A stretch of DNA of 64,000 nt from Shimia sp. Alg240-R146. Lineage in GTDB: Bacteria > Pseudomonadota > Alphaproteobacteria > Rhodobacterales > Rhodobacteraceae. The notes under the pieces were generated by a model that saw only the letters and a list, made by a program, of their open reading frames with translations, made no database searches and was not told the origin of the DNA. The stretch spans positions 248,001-312,000 of the forward strand of contig NZ_CAMZOK010000001.1 in assembly GCF_947331465.1 (NCBI RefSeq). Direction: 5' to 3'. The position numbers and the translations under genes are program-made. This document shows positions 1-8,809 of the stretch, piece by piece; position 1 is the stretch's first letter; each line of letters opens with the position of its first letter.

Positions 1-97
1 TCACGCCGAATGGCTCAAGCAGGTGGATCATCTCCTCCAGCTTGCCCTTGTTATGGGTCGCCATCAGCAGTTTTTTGTCGGAAAACTTACGCGTCAT
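1..97 (-). CDS. rdgB: RdgB/HAM1 non-canonical purine NTP pyrophosphatase, N-terminus only
   Basis: The first 32 residues are in the window; the rest lies beyond the left edge. The start reads [20 protein letters not shown], which carries the (A/S)THNxGK(L) signature of the ITPase/RdgB family. These enzymes hydrolyse dITP, XTP and dXTP to monophosphates and keep damaged purines out of DNA. The ATG at 97 overlaps the rph stop codon as ATGA, so the two genes are probably translationally coupled. An rph-rdgB pair next to hrcA is a common alphaproteobacterial arrangement. The identification is firm from the N-terminal motif although only a small part is visible. Confidence 0.85.
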   Translation of the reverse strand, partial: MTRKFSDKKLLMATHNKGKLEEMIHLLEPFGV

Positions 98-810
98 GCG
101 GACACCGCAGCCTCTTGTGCGGCAACCAGTTCGGCCACACCTTTCTCAGCCAAATCAAGTAGTTGGTTCATTTGGTCACGAGAGTAAGTGGAACCTTCGG
201 CGCTCATTTGTGTCTCGATCATCTGACCATTCGCCAACATGATAAAGTTGCCGTCCACACCGGCCTCGCTGTCTTCAGGGTAGTCCAAGTCAAGCACAGG
301 TTGACCGGCGTAGATGCCACAAGACACAGCCGCCACAGGCGAAATCAGCGGGTCAGTGATCACGTCGCCGGCCTTCATCAGCTTGTTCACAGCCAAACGC
401 AGCGCCACCCAGCCGCCAGTGATGGATGCGCAACGTGTGCCGCCATCCGCCTGGATCACATCACAGTCGACAGTGATCTGTCGTTCGCCCAGTGCGACGC
501 GATCGACGCCAGCCCGCAGGCTACGCCCAATCAAGCGCTGAATTTCAACGGTACGGCCACCCTGTTTTCCGGCCGCCGCTTCGCGGCGCATGCGCGACGA
601 AGTTGAGCGTGGAAGCATACCATATTCCGCAGTGACCCAACCAAGGCCGGAGCCTTTGATGAACGGCGGAACTCGTGCTTCAAGCGAGGCTGTACACAAA
701 ACATGCGTATCGCCCATTTTGATCAGACAAGATCCTTCGGCGTGTTTGGTCACATTGGTTTCAATCGACACTTCGCGCATTTCATTAAGCTGACGGCCAG
801 AGGGACGCAT
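94..810 (-). CDS. rph: Ribonuclease PH
   Basis: 238 residues, the usual length for RNase PH, the phosphorolytic 3'-5' exoribonuclease that trims tRNA precursors. Family blocks are clear: TKHAEGS near residue 22, [30 protein letters not shown] and [12 protein letters not shown] longer frame opens at a TTG at 816, but the ATG at 810 is preferred: the product then begins MRPSGRQ as in relatives, and an AAGGA lies 9 bases upstream, whereas that site is too close to the TTG. The gene is divergent from hrcA, with about 115 bp between them, and its stop overlaps the rdgB start. Confidence 0.95.
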   Translation of the reverse strand: MRPSGRQLNEMREVSIETNVTKHAEGSCLIKMGDTHVLCTASLEARVPPFIKGSGLGWVTAEYGMLPRSTSSRMRREAAAGKQGGRTVEIQRLIGRSLRAGVDRVALGERQITVDCDVIQADGGTRCASITGGWVALRLAVNKLMKAGDVITDPLISPVAAVSCGIYAGQPVLDLDYPEDSEAGVDGNFIMLANGQMIETQMSAEGSTYSRDQMNQLLDLAEKGVAELVAAQEAAVSA

Positions 811-875
811 GGGCAAATATCCTTTTTTCGGTTGAGCAGGGCATAGCCGTGCAACCTATGTACACGCAACCCCGA

Positions 876-904
876 TTGACCTTTGTCTTTCAGGCTATTT
901 TATT
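876..904 (+). promoter_or_regulatory. Possible promoter for hrcA-grpE
   Basis: In the hrcA/rph divergent region TTGACC (876-881) is followed after 17 bases by TTTATT (899-904), a fair vegetative-type match about 20 bases before the hrcA start. No CIRCE inverted repeat (TTAGCACTC-N9-GAGTGCTAA) is visible here, so autorepression by HrcA at this site is not supported. Read by eye only. Confidence 0.35.
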
Positions 905-926
905 GGCAGGGCAAAGGCACGGGTGA

Positions 927-1991
927 ATGACAGACAGCAGCAAAATTCTCGAAGAGATGAACGACCGCAGTCGCGAGGTGTTTCGCCGCGTGGTCGAAGG
1001 CTATCTTGATACCGGCGACCCGGTGGGTTCTCGCACTTTGACACGGTCATTGTCCGAAAGCGTCAGCGCGGCCACCATCCGCAATGTGATGCAGGATCTG
1101 GAGTACCTCGGCCTTCTGGACAGCCCACACGTTTCAGCTGGTCGCGTTCCCACACAAATGGGCTTACGCATGTTTGTGGACGGGCTGCTAGAAGTCGGTG
1201 ATTTGAACACAGGCGACCGGGAAAAGATCGACGCCACACTCGGGAACAATTCCGGCGACGTAGGCTCCATGCTGGATCGTGTGTCCACGGCGTTGTCCGG
1301 TGTAACGCAAGGCGCTTCTCTGGTTTTGGCCCCAAAACATGAGGCCCCGATCAAACACATCGAATTCGTGTCTTTGGCCCATGATCGCGCTCTCGTGGTT
1401 CTTGTCTTCGCTGATGGTCAGGTAGAAAACCGTCTATTCACGCCCCCAATTGGGCAAACCCCAAGTTCGATGCGGGAGGCTGCGAATTTTCTGAATGCCG
1501 TGGCCGAAGGCCGCACCTTGTCAGAACTCAGCACCGCCGTGAAACAAGAGATCGCCAAACGCCGTCAGGAAATCGACAGCCTCGCCCGCGATATGGTCGA
1601 AAACGGTCTCGCGCTTTGGGCGGATGGCGAAGAACAACCCGAACGTTTGATCGTGCGGGGTCGCGCGAATCTGCTTGGATCGGAGGGTGACGAAGAAGAT
1701 CTCGACCGCATCCGGACCCTTTTTGACGACCTCGAACGCAAGCGGGACATTGCCGATTTTCTGCAACTTGCCGAAGATGGCGACGGTGTGCGCATTTTTA
1801 TCGGCTCAGAGAACAAACTTTTTTCACTTTCGGGTTCCTCTTTGGTGGTTTCCCCTTATATGAACGCTGATCGAAAGATCGTGGGCGCGGTCGGGGTCAT
1901 CGGACCCAAGCGCCTGAACTATGGACGTATCGTGCCGATTGTGGATTACACGGCGCAACTGGTCGGAAAACTGCTCTCCGATCGCGGTTAG
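927..1991 (+). CDS. hrcA: Heat-inducible transcription repressor HrcA
   Basis: 354 residues, normal for HrcA, the repressor that binds CIRCE operators upstream of groESL/dnaK-type operons in many bacteria. The N-terminus holds the winged-helix part (RSREVFRRVVEGYLDTGDPV, then SAATIRNVMQDLE and the SAGRVPTQMGLR block near residue 70). The central and C-terminal part is the GAF-like HrcA domain, ending with the typical GPKRLNYGRIVPIVDY segment. grpE follows after 9 bases, so the two form one heat-shock operon. The ATG at 927 fits the family N-terminus. Confidence 0.95.
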   Translation: MTDSSKILEEMNDRSREVFRRVVEGYLDTGDPVGSRTLTRSLSESVSAATIRNVMQDLEYLGLLDSPHVSAGRVPTQMGLRMFVDGLLEVGDLNTGDREKIDATLGNNSGDVGSMLDRVSTALSGVTQGASLVLAPKHEAPIKHIEFVSLAHDRALVVLVFADGQVENRLFTPPIGQTPSSMREAANFLNAVAEGRTLSELSTAVKQEIAKRRQEIDSLARDMVENGLALWADGEEQPERLIVRGRANLLGSEGDEEDLDRIRTLFDDLERKRDIADFLQLAEDGDGVRIFIGSENKLFSLSGSSLVVSPYMNADRKIVGAVGVIGPKRLNYGRIVPIVDYTAQLVGKLLSDRG

Positions 1992-2000
1992 AGGTGCACT

Positions 2001-2561
2001 ATGGCAGAACCGAAAGAAAATGATTTTCTGGACGACTTGGCGGACGCCGAAGCGGAAGAATTTGCTCAGTCTCTGGACGACTACGACGACGAAGCGTTGG
2101 AACTGGACGAGTTGCGCGCCGAGCGCGATCAGCTGAAAGACCGCTGGATGCGTGCGTTGGCAGATGCCGAGAACGCCCGCAAACGTGGCGACCGGGCGCG
2201 TCGCGAGGCCGAGCAGTATGGCGGCTCCAAATTGGCCCGCGATATGCTTCCTGTGTTTGACAACATGAAGCGCGCCGTCGAGACCATCACGGAGGAGCAG
2301 AAAGAAGCCTCCGCCGCGTTGATTGAAGGCATCGAGTTGACCATGCGCGGACTTCTGAAGACCTTCTCCAAGCATGGTATTGAACTGATTTCTCCGGAAG
2401 TTGGCGACAAGTTTGACCCCAACATCCACGAAGCCATGTTTGAGGCTCCTGTGCCGAACACAAAATCCGGTGAGATCATTCAGGTCTCAGCACAGGGCTT
2501 TATGTTGCACGATCGCCTGTTGCGTCCGGCTCAAGTGGGCGTAAGCTCAAACCCGGGCTAA
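2001..2561 (+). CDS. grpE: Nucleotide exchange factor GrpE
   Basis: 186 residues. GrpE is the DnaK co-chaperone that drives ADP release. An acidic N-terminal stretch (about residues 1-40) leads into the long helical dimerisation region (ELRAERDQLKDRWMRALADAENARKR), and the C-terminal beta domain has the family block FDPNIHEAMFEAP and ends in GFMLHDRLLRPAQVGVS. It follows hrcA by 9 bases and is closed by a strong hairpin with a T-run (2586-2616), so hrcA-grpE looks like a complete two-gene unit. dnaK/dnaJ are not in the window. Confidence 0.95.
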   Translation: MAEPKENDFLDDLADAEAEEFAQSLDDYDDEALELDELRAERDQLKDRWMRALADAENARKRGDRARREAEQYGGSKLARDMLPVFDNMKRAVETITEEQKEASAALIEGIELTMRGLLKTFSKHGIELISPEVGDKFDPNIHEAMFEAPVPNTKSGEIIQVSAQGFMLHDRLLRPAQVGVSSNPG

Positions 2562-2585
2562 ACAATCGCTGTTTTTCTTGCTACA

Positions 2586-2616
2586 AAGCTCCCGAGTTTT
2601 CGGGAGCTTTTCTTTT
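2586..2616 (+). terminator. Intrinsic terminator after grpE
   Basis: AAGCTCCCGA and TCGGGAGCTT arms around a short T-rich loop, followed by TTCTTTT. The 3' arm (GGGAG at 2602-2606) also sits 8 bases before the TTG start of the next gene, so the same bases could act as its ribosome binding site. Confidence 0.8.
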
Positions 2617-3667
2617 GCGCAAACTGATTTCTGGCATCGCCACTTTTCTGATTTGGACGACTTTTGCCACCGCCCAGTCTTTTCCAGACTATGACGAGCT
2701 GTTCGTCAATGATTTTGCCTTCATTCTCAGCGTGGAAGAAGAGGCCACCATCCGGGAAAAATTGGTGGAATTGCGCGAAGAGCGCGACATTGAATTCACC
2801 GTTGTCACCATCGACAGCATGTTCAGCTACGGCCACAACGGCGACATTGAACCTTTTGCCACCGGCCTCTTCAACGAATGGGGAGTCGGCGACGCAGATC
2901 GAAATGATGGGGTTATGATGCTGATCTCGGTCAATGATCGCCTGATGCGGATCGAAGTGGGGTCCGGCTATGGCACCGACAAAAATCTCCCGATGAAAAA
3001 CATTATCGACACTTCGATCACCCCGCATTTCAAGAAAGACAACTATTTCAAAGGCATGAATCTCGGCGTGGACAGTGTCATACGTGAACTTACAGGAGTC
3101 TGGCCCGGTGAATTTGATGCGACTGGGTCCGAAAAAGCTATCAACGCAACCAAGCGCATCGCTGACCGCATCGGTGATTGGATTTACGCTGTTTGGACAG
3201 CCTTGGCCGGCGGGGCATACTTCCTGTTTCGCCGCTGGCAACGCAACCGCCCACGGCGATGCCCCAACGATCGTTCCAAAATGGAACGCATTCAAGAAGA
3301 CTTGGACGACGACTATCTAGAGGCAGGCCAAATCACCGAGGAACGCCTCAAAAGCGTCGATTACGACGTGTGGCACTGCATGCGCTGCGATCACCGTACC
3401 ATCGAAGGCTACAAACATTGGTTTTCAGGTTACGGTGCGTGCCGCTCCTGTGGCTACAAAACCTTGGACAGCGACACCACCATTCTGGAATCTTCAACCA
3501 CCACTTCGACTGGCCTCAAACGCATCGATTACGCCTGCAAGCACTGCCACGACAGTTGGAGTGTTAAGCGTGTGATCCCCAAAAAATCGTCAAGCTCATC
3601 CTCATCTGGCGGATCATCGTTTGGCGGCGGTAGCTCGTCCGGCGGCGGCGCGTCCGGCAGCTGGTAA
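2615..3667 (+). CDS. TPM-domain membrane protein with cysteine pairs and Ser/Gly-rich tail
   Basis: 350 residues. A signal peptide (about 1-20, cleaved after ...FATA) precedes a TPM domain (TLP18.3/Psb32/MOLO-1, about residues 24-165) with the usual block ERDIEFTVVTIDS and GTDKNLP. A transmembrane segment follows near 190-208. The cytosolic part has four CxxC-like pairs or single motifs (CPND, CMRC, CRSC, CKHC) that could bind zinc. The end is Ser/Gly-rich (SSSSSSSGGSSFGGGSSSGG) and closes with GSW, typical of this family. The start is a TTG whose only plausible ribosome binding site, GGGAG, lies inside the grpE terminator stem. The function of bacterial TPM proteins is not settled; acid phosphatase activity is known for a plant relative. 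Confidence 0.85.
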   Translation: MRKLISGIATFLIWTTFATAQSFPDYDELFVNDFAFILSVEEEATIREKLVELREERDIEFTVVTIDSMFSYGHNGDIEPFATGLFNEWGVGDADRNDGVMMLISVNDRLMRIEVGSGYGTDKNLPMKNIIDTSITPHFKKDNYFKGMNLGVDSVIRELTGVWPGEFDATGSEKAINATKRIADRIGDWIYAVWTALAGGAYFLFRRWQRNRPRRCPNDRSKMERIQEDLDDDYLEAGQITEERLKSVDYDVWHCMRCDHRTIEGYKHWFSGYGACRSCGYKTLDSDTTILESSTTTSTGLKRIDYACKHCHDSWSVKRVIPKKSSSSSSSGGSSFGGGSSSGGGASGSW

Positions 3668-3670
3668 GGA

Positions 3671-6313
3671 CTACTTGTCCGCCAAGTCCTTCAGCTCATA
3701 GATCAGGCTCAACGCTTCACGCGGGCTCAGGCTATCGGGATGCACATCCGCCAGTTTTTCCTGAACCGGAGACGGCCCGCTTGGCGCAGCCGCAATCGGT
3801 GCCGGCGTTGCAGCAAAGAGTGGCAGATCATCGATCAGTGCCTTGTGCGCTTTGCCTTCCCGCTCGCCTTTTTCCAGCGCATCCAACACAACGCGCGCCC
3901 GATCAACGACGGCGGCCGGAAGCCCCGCCAATTGGGCTACTTGCACACCGTAACTGCGGTCTGCAGCACCTTGGATGACCTCGTGTAAAAAAATGACTTC
4001 GCCTTCCCACTCGCGCACCGTCACGGTGGCGTTGTCCACACCGGCCATCTTGCCGGAAAGTTGGGTCATCTCATGATAGTGTGTGGCGAACAGCGCGCGG
4101 GATTTGTTTACATCGTGCAGGTGTTCGAGCGTCGCCCAAGCAATCGACAAACCATCATATGTCGCCGTGCCGCGTCCGATCTCGTCCAGAATGACCAGAG
4201 CACGGTCGTCTGCCTGATTAAGAATGGCGGCCGTTTCCACCATCTCGACCATGAACGTCGACCGACCCCGTGCCAGATCGTCGCTTGCCCCGACGCGGCT
4301 GAAAAGCTGGCTCACAAGGCCGATTTTTGCGCTGTTTGCCGGCACAAAGCTGCCCATTTGCGCCAAAAGAGCGATCAAAGCGTTTTGCCGCAGGAATGTT
4401 GACTTACCAGCCATGTTTGGACCGGTCAGCAACCAGATACTTGCTGCATCACCACCTGACAGGTCACAATTGTTGGCCACAAACGGATCACCAGTTTTGC
4501 GCAGCGCCGCCTCCACAACTGGATGACGCCCGCCTTCTATTGCGAAATCATTGCTCTCGTTCACATCGGGACGCGTCCAGTTGTCATTGACTGCCAACTC
4601 GGCAAGGGCGCCCGCCAGATCAAACTCTGCAAGCGCTTTGGACGCCGTTGCCACTTCTGCAGACCGTTCCAAAATCGCGCCTTTTAAATGCTCAAACAAC
4701 CGCTTCTCGATTTCCAGCGCACGGTTGCCGGCGTTCAGGATTTTGGTTTCCATCTCGCTCAGCTCGACGGTGGTAAACCGCACCTGATTGGCGGTGGTCT
4801 GTCGGTGGATAAATGTTTCACTGAGTGGCGGCGACATCATCGCATCCGCGTGTTTCGCCGTGGTTTCGATGAAGTAGCCAAGCACATTGTTGTGCTTAAT
4901 CTTGAGGGCGGTAATTCCGGTCTGTTCCGAATACTGCGCCTGCATTGTCGCGATCACGCCGCGCCCCTCATCGCGCAATTCGCGGCTTTCATCCAGGTCC
5001 GGGTCAAACCCCGGCGCAATGAACCCACCATCTCGCGCCAACAAGGGTGGCTCTGCAATAAGCGCGTCTTCCAGCAGGTCGAGCAACGCGTCATGCCCTT
5101 CCAGCGCCCGCCGCGCCTCCGCCAAATCTGTGGGCAACGTACCAAGATCGCGGTCTGCAAGATCTCCGGCCTGACCCAGCCCATTGCGCACCGCCGTCAA
5201 ATCCCGCGGTCCGCCACGATCAAGCGACAGCCGCGACAGCGCCCGATCCAGATCCGGAACCCGCTTCAAGCTCTCGCGGACATCTTGAGCAATATTGCGG
5301 TGCTCGGTCATGAACGAGACCGAGTCCAGCCGCCGCCGAATTGTATCCTTCACCATCGAGGGCGACGACAACCGCCGCTCCAACAATCGCGCGCCGCTGG
5401 CGGTCACGGTCCGGTCAATCGTCGCCAGAAGCGAGCCTGCACGCCCCCCCGAAAGGCTGGCAGTGAGCTCAAGGTTGCGCCGGGTCGCCGCGTCAATCTG
5501 CATCACACCTTGAGAGGCTTCACGCACGGGTGGCTGCAACAGCGGCAGCTTTCCTTTTTGTGTAAGCTCTAGGTAATCGACAATCGCGCCGAGTGCGCCT
5601 GCCTCGGCCCGCCCAAAGGTGCCGAACGCCTCCAGAGAGGCCGCCTTAAACAGCGCCGAAACCCGTTTTTCCGCCGAAACAGAGTCGAAACTGCCGCGCG
5701 ACACCGACGTTGCCGACACCCCCATGTCGTCTATGATTGAGGCCAGCCCGGCTTCGGTGCCTTCCGCAATCAACAGCTCGCTTGGTGCTAGGCGCGCCAA
5801 CTCCGGTCCCAACCGTACCGGCGCCAATGGCATCACGTGTAACGCGCCGGTCGAAATATCCGCCCAAGCCAAGGCCGCGTCGTCCCGCACCACCGCATAA
5901 GCGGCCAAAAAATTGTGTCGCCGTGCGTCCAACAGGCTGTCTTCGGTCAATGTGCCTGGCGTCACCAGCCGCACCACATCCCGTTTCACTACGGCCTTAT
6001 AGCCACGCTTTTTGGCTTCCGCCGGGCTTTCAAGCTGTTCACACACAGCCACGCGAAACCCTTTGCGGATCAGCGTCAGAAAATATCCCTCGGCGGCATG
6101 ATGTGGCACGCCGCACATGGGGATCTCGCTACCCTCGTGTTTGCCACGTTTGGTCAGCGCAATATCCAGCGCCTCTGCCGCCGCAACCGCGTCGTCAAAG
6201 AACATCTCGTAAAAATCGCCCATCCGGTAGAACAGCAACGCATCCTGATATTGTGCTTTGATGTCCATATATTGCGCCATCATCGGCGTGACGGTTGGCT
6301 TTTCGGCCTTCAC
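3671..6313 (-). CDS. mutS: DNA mismatch repair protein MutS
   Basis: 880 residues, the full length of MutS. MutS binds mismatched bases and, with ATP, recruits MutL. The mismatch-binding Phe-x-Glu is present in YRMGDFYEMFFDDA near residue 30. Connector, lever and clamp domains follow, and the ATPase has Walker A GPNMAGKSTFLRQ, Walker B VILDEIGRGT and the FATHYHEMT block. The start codon is GTG; its first residues up to TPMMAQYMDIKAQY align with the usual MutS N-terminus, which supports this start over the downstream ATGs. It is convergent with the TPM gene, 3 bases apart. mutL is not in the window. Confidence 0.97.
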   Translation of the reverse strand: MKAEKPTVTPMMAQYMDIKAQYQDALLFYRMGDFYEMFFDDAVAAAEALDIALTKRGKHEGSEIPMCGVPHHAAEGYFLTLIRKGFRVAVCEQLESPAEAKKRGYKAVVKRDVVRLVTPGTLTEDSLLDARRHNFLAAYAVVRDDAALAWADISTGALHVMPLAPVRLGPELARLAPSELLIAEGTEAGLASIIDDMGVSATSVSRGSFDSVSAEKRVSALFKAASLEAFGTFGRAEAGALGAIVDYLELTQKGKLPLLQPPVREASQGVMQIDAATRRNLELTASLSGGRAGSLLATIDRTVTASGARLLERRLSSPSMVKDTIRRRLDSVSFMTEHRNIAQDVRESLKRVPDLDRALSRLSLDRGGPRDLTAVRNGLGQAGDLADRDLGTLPTDLAEARRALEGHDALLDLLEDALIAEPPLLARDGGFIAPGFDPDLDESRELRDEGRGVIATMQAQYSEQTGITALKIKHNNVLGYFIETTAKHADAMMSPPLSETFIHRQTTANQVRFTTVELSEMETKILNAGNRALEIEKRLFEHLKGAILERSAEVATASKALAEFDLAGALAELAVNDNWTRPDVNESNDFAIEGGRHPVVEAALRKTGDPFVANNCDLSGGDAASIWLLTGPNMAGKSTFLRQNALIALLAQMGSFVPANSAKIGLVSQLFSRVGASDDLARGRSTFMVEMVETAAILNQADDRALVILDEIGRGTATYDGLSIAWATLEHLHDVNKSRALFATHYHEMTQLSGKMAGVDNATVTVREWEGEVIFLHEVIQGAADRSYGVQVAQLAGLPAAVVDRARVVLDALEKGEREGKAHKALIDDLPLFAATPAPIAAAPSGPSPVQEKLADVHPDSLSPREALSLIYELKDLADK

Positions 6314-6446
6314 TGCTCAGAACCCCCCAAGGTTTGCTCTCACTGAAATAGCAAACCACTGCCTTGGAGGAAACGCGCAAATCACGCATTCTGTCATGGA
6401 CAGCGCGTCACGAAATTGATCATGTGGTCAAAAAGAGGCACAGCAA

Positions 6447-7316
6447 ATGGCGATCTACAACCTCGGCTCCATCAATGCGGACTATTTTTACCGTGTACCC
6501 CACCTCCCGGGCCCCGGGGAAACACTTGCGGCAAACGGCCTTTCGCGTGGTCTGGGTGGCAAAGGCGCCAACATGTCCGTCGCAGCAGCGCGCGCCGGGG
6601 CGCATACAATTCACATCGGTGCTGTCGGTGTGGATGGACTTTGGGCGCGGGATCAGATGATGGAATCCGGCGTCGACACACGCCACGTGGCCACGCTTGA
6701 AGACACACCCACCGGCCATGCCATCATCAATGTCGATGATGCTGGCGAAAACGCAATTGTCCTGTTGCCCGGCGCCAACCATGAAATCCCGTCCAAAACC
6801 CGGGCCGCCGCCCTGTCAGAGGCCTCACTCGGCGACACGCTTCTGGTGCAAAATGAGACTCTAAATCAGGCCAAAACCGCCAAAACTGCCCGCGATCTCG
6901 GCCTTTATGTTGCCTATGCCGCTGCCCCTTTTGACGCAACTGCCACTGCTGCCATCCTGCCATTTCTCGATTTTCTGATCCTGAACGAAATCGAGGCCGC
7001 GCAATTGACAGCCGCAACTTCCAAGACCCCTGATGCGTTGGGCGTCGCGGACGTAATTGTCACGTTTGGCGCCAAAGGCGCGCGCTGGCTAAGCGGCGAC
7101 ACGATCCGCGATTTCCCTGCCATGCCGGTAACACCCGTGGACACCACCGGCGCAGGAGATACGTTCACCGGTTATGTGCTCGCGGCCCGCGATCGTGGCT
7201 TACCGATGGAGCAAGCCATCGCCTTGGCCTCCCGTGCCGCCGCTCTGATGGTCACCCGCCACGGCACCGCCGACGTGATTCCTGATCTCAAAGAAGTGGA
7301 CGAAGCAAGGTTTTAG
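6447..7316 (+). CDS. PfkB-family carbohydrate kinase (ribokinase-like)
   Basis: 289 residues, a cytosolic sugar or nucleoside kinase of the PfkB/ribokinase fold. The first signature is GGKGANMSVAAARAGA (about residues 38-53), which binds the substrate sugar; the second is DTTGAGDTFTGYVLA (about 232-246), containing the catalytic Asp and the anion hole. The sequence is closest in feel to ribokinase, but the substrate cannot be told from the sequence alone. An AGAGG lies 8 bases before the ATG. It is divergent from mutS and convergent with msrA. No sugar transporter is adjacent to suggest a substrate. Confidence 0.85.
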   Translation: MAIYNLGSINADYFYRVPHLPGPGETLAANGLSRGLGGKGANMSVAAARAGAHTIHIGAVGVDGLWARDQMMESGVDTRHVATLEDTPTGHAIINVDDAGENAIVLLPGANHEIPSKTRAAALSEASLGDTLLVQNETLNQAKTAKTARDLGLYVAYAAAPFDATATAAILPFLDFLILNEIEAAQLTAATSKTPDALGVADVIVTFGAKGARWLSGDTIRDFPAMPVTPVDTTGAGDTFTGYVLAARDRGLPMEQAIALASRAAALMVTRHGTADVIPDLKEVDEARF

Positions 7317-7324
7317 TCGGCCGC

Positions 7325-7390
7325 GCTTCTTTCTGGCCAAATTATCCTGGGGGAGTTCCAGCCTGCTGGGATGGGGGCAAAGCCCCCGTC
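7325..7390. repeat. Rhodobacteraceae-type intergenic hairpin element
   Basis: Between the convergent pfkB and msrA genes. GGGGGC (7373-7378) and GCCCCC (7382-7387) form a perfect hairpin with an AAA loop. Read on the minus strand it continues into CTCCCCCAGGATAATTTGG and CCAGAAAGAA. I recall very similar strings between many Rhodobacteraceae genes, but I could not check this. It may serve as a bidirectional transcription stop, although it lacks a clean T-run. Confidence 0.5.
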
Positions 7391-7392
7391 AA

Positions 7393-8055
7393 TCAATGCC
7401 CGACGAATGGCGCGGCACTTCCCCAAAGCGCTTTCACTTTGGCATCCCGCTTACAGGCCTTTCGGTATCGCTTATATGCCTCGCTCTGCTTCTTCGGGCC
7501 AAAGCGCGTCAAAACGATGTTGCTGCCTTTGTAGTAATCCTGATGATAGTCCTCTGCGTCGTAAAACCTTTTTGCACTCAAAATCGGTGTAACCACTTCG
7601 CGCTTCAAAACGGACTGAGCCTCAGCCTTTGCGGCCTCAGCCAAAGCCTTTTCGGCCTTGTTAGAGACAAAAACGGCCGTGCTGTAGCTGTGCCCGCGGT
7701 CGCAGAATTGCCCGCCAGCGTCGGTCGGATCAACAGACCGGAAAAACAAGTGCAACAGCCGTTCACGGCTGACCTTAGCTGGGTCAAAAGTGATCTTCAC
7801 CGCCTCATAGTGGCCGGTTCCACCTTTCGTCACTTGCTTATAGGTCGGTTTTTTTGTTGTGCCGCCGGTATATCCGGACACCACGTCCTTCACGCCAGGA
7901 ACGCCTTCAAAATCGCTTTCCACACACCAGAAACAACCTCCTGCGACAATCAGAGTTTCACTGCTTGCAGCATGAGCCTTGTGACCGTGCACGGCCGCTC
8001 CGATCAGGATCAGAACAAACAAAAGGCCGGTTTTCAGATTTTGCAGTTTCGTCAT
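7393..8055 (-). CDS. msrA: Peptide-methionine (S)-S-oxide reductase MsrA, exported form
   Basis: 220 residues. MsrA reduces methionine-S-sulfoxide in proteins. The catalytic motif GGCFWCVESDFEGVPGV is present, followed by VSGYTGG and the GHYEAVKITFDP block. The preferred ATG (8055) has AAGGAG 9 bases upstream and gives a hydrophobic leader (GLLFVLILIGAAVHG) ending in AHA-A, so the enzyme is probably secreted to the periplasm. A longer frame exists upstream but lacks family similarity. No MsrB domain is fused. Confidence 0.93.
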   Translation of the reverse strand: MTKLQNLKTGLLFVLILIGAAVHGHKAHAASSETLIVAGGCFWCVESDFEGVPGVKDVVSGYTGGTTKKPTYKQVTKGGTGHYEAVKITFDPAKVSRERLLHLFFRSVDPTDAGGQFCDRGHSYSTAVFVSNKAEKALAEAAKAEAQSVLKREVVTPILSAKRFYDAEDYHQDYYKGSNIVLTRFGPKKQSEAYKRYRKACKRDAKVKALWGSAAPFVGH

Positions 8056-8152
8056 CGCACAGAACTCCTTTGACACCACCCTGCGCCTGTGTCGGCAAAC
8101 CCTCAATCCCGTGAAACCGTTTGTCACAGCATGGTGAAAGAAGGTGAGCGCG

Positions 8153-8809
8153 TCAAAACAACCATCTTGTCCGGCCAGGGCGGTACACGGGCGCCACCCG
8201 TCGAAACACAGTGGCCACCGAAAGGCGCTGATCAAACCCTAAAGTGCGGCGCTTAGCATAAAGGATGTCCAGCCGCGCCTTACGCGGTACACAGCGCTGC
8301 TCATATACCGCCTCGGTTTCTTCAGGCGTCGTGCACTCCGCCAAAAGACGTTCTTCCGTGCGGTGATAAATCAAAGTGGCCAACCCGGTGACACCCGGTC
8401 GATCCTTCAAGACTTCCGTATATAATTCCGGGAACCGCTCGACATAGCGGCGCAACGGTGGACGGGGCCCGACAAAGCTGATGTCGCCCCTCAGGATGTT
8501 GAACAGTTGCGGCAGTTCATCCAGCCGGTAGCGACGCAAAAACGCGCCAGTCTTTGTGATCCGATGCGCCTTGTCGCCACCGGAAACGCCGCCGTCATTG
8601 GCATCCTGCGTCATGGTGCGAAACTTGTAGAGTTGAAATCCCGTATCAGGCGTTTTCATCCGCTCGGATACGTAAAAAATTGGCCGACCATCGCGGATCA
8701 GAATCAACGCTGTAATCCAAAGGAAGAGCGGCCACAAAACCAGCAACTGCACGCATACCCAAATCAAATCCACCGCGCGCCGCGCCAATGTCGTGCCTGC
8801 TCCAATCAT
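8153..8809 (-). CDS. Bacterial sugar transferase (initiating phosphoglycosyltransferase)
   Basis: 218 residues. The family moves a sugar-phosphate from a nucleotide sugar to undecaprenyl phosphate at the inner membrane. An N-terminal membrane segment (VQLLVLWPLFLWITALILI) is followed by the cytosolic catalytic part with FRTM, the GAFLRRYRLDELPQLFNILRG block, and FVGPRPPLRRYV. The ATG at 8809 overlaps the stop of the upstream gene as ATGA and has GGAAGG 6 bases before it, so the two genes are coupled. It is a clear paralogue of the gene at 25971-26573. The donor sugar cannot be read from the sequence. Confidence 0.9.
   Translation of the reverse strand: MIGAGTTLARRAVDLIWVCVQLLVLWPLFLWITALILIRDGRPIFYVSERMKTPDTGFQLYKFRTMTQDANDGGVSGGDKAHRITKTGAFLRRYRLDELPQLFNILRGDISFVGPRPPLRRYVERFPELYTEVLKDRPGVTGLATLIYHRTEERLLAECTTPEETEAVYEQRCVPRKARLDILYAKRRTLGFDQRLSVATVFRRVAPVYRPGRTRWLF

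Noticed and set aside
811..926. CIRCE operator in front of hrcA
   Set aside because: No inverted repeat resembling TTAGCACTC-N9-GAGTGCTAA is present in the divergent region.
4688..5572. Long open frame on the plus strand across mutS
   Set aside because: It is antisense to a clear full-length MutS and the product has no family features; GC-rich codon bias leaves such shadow frames open.
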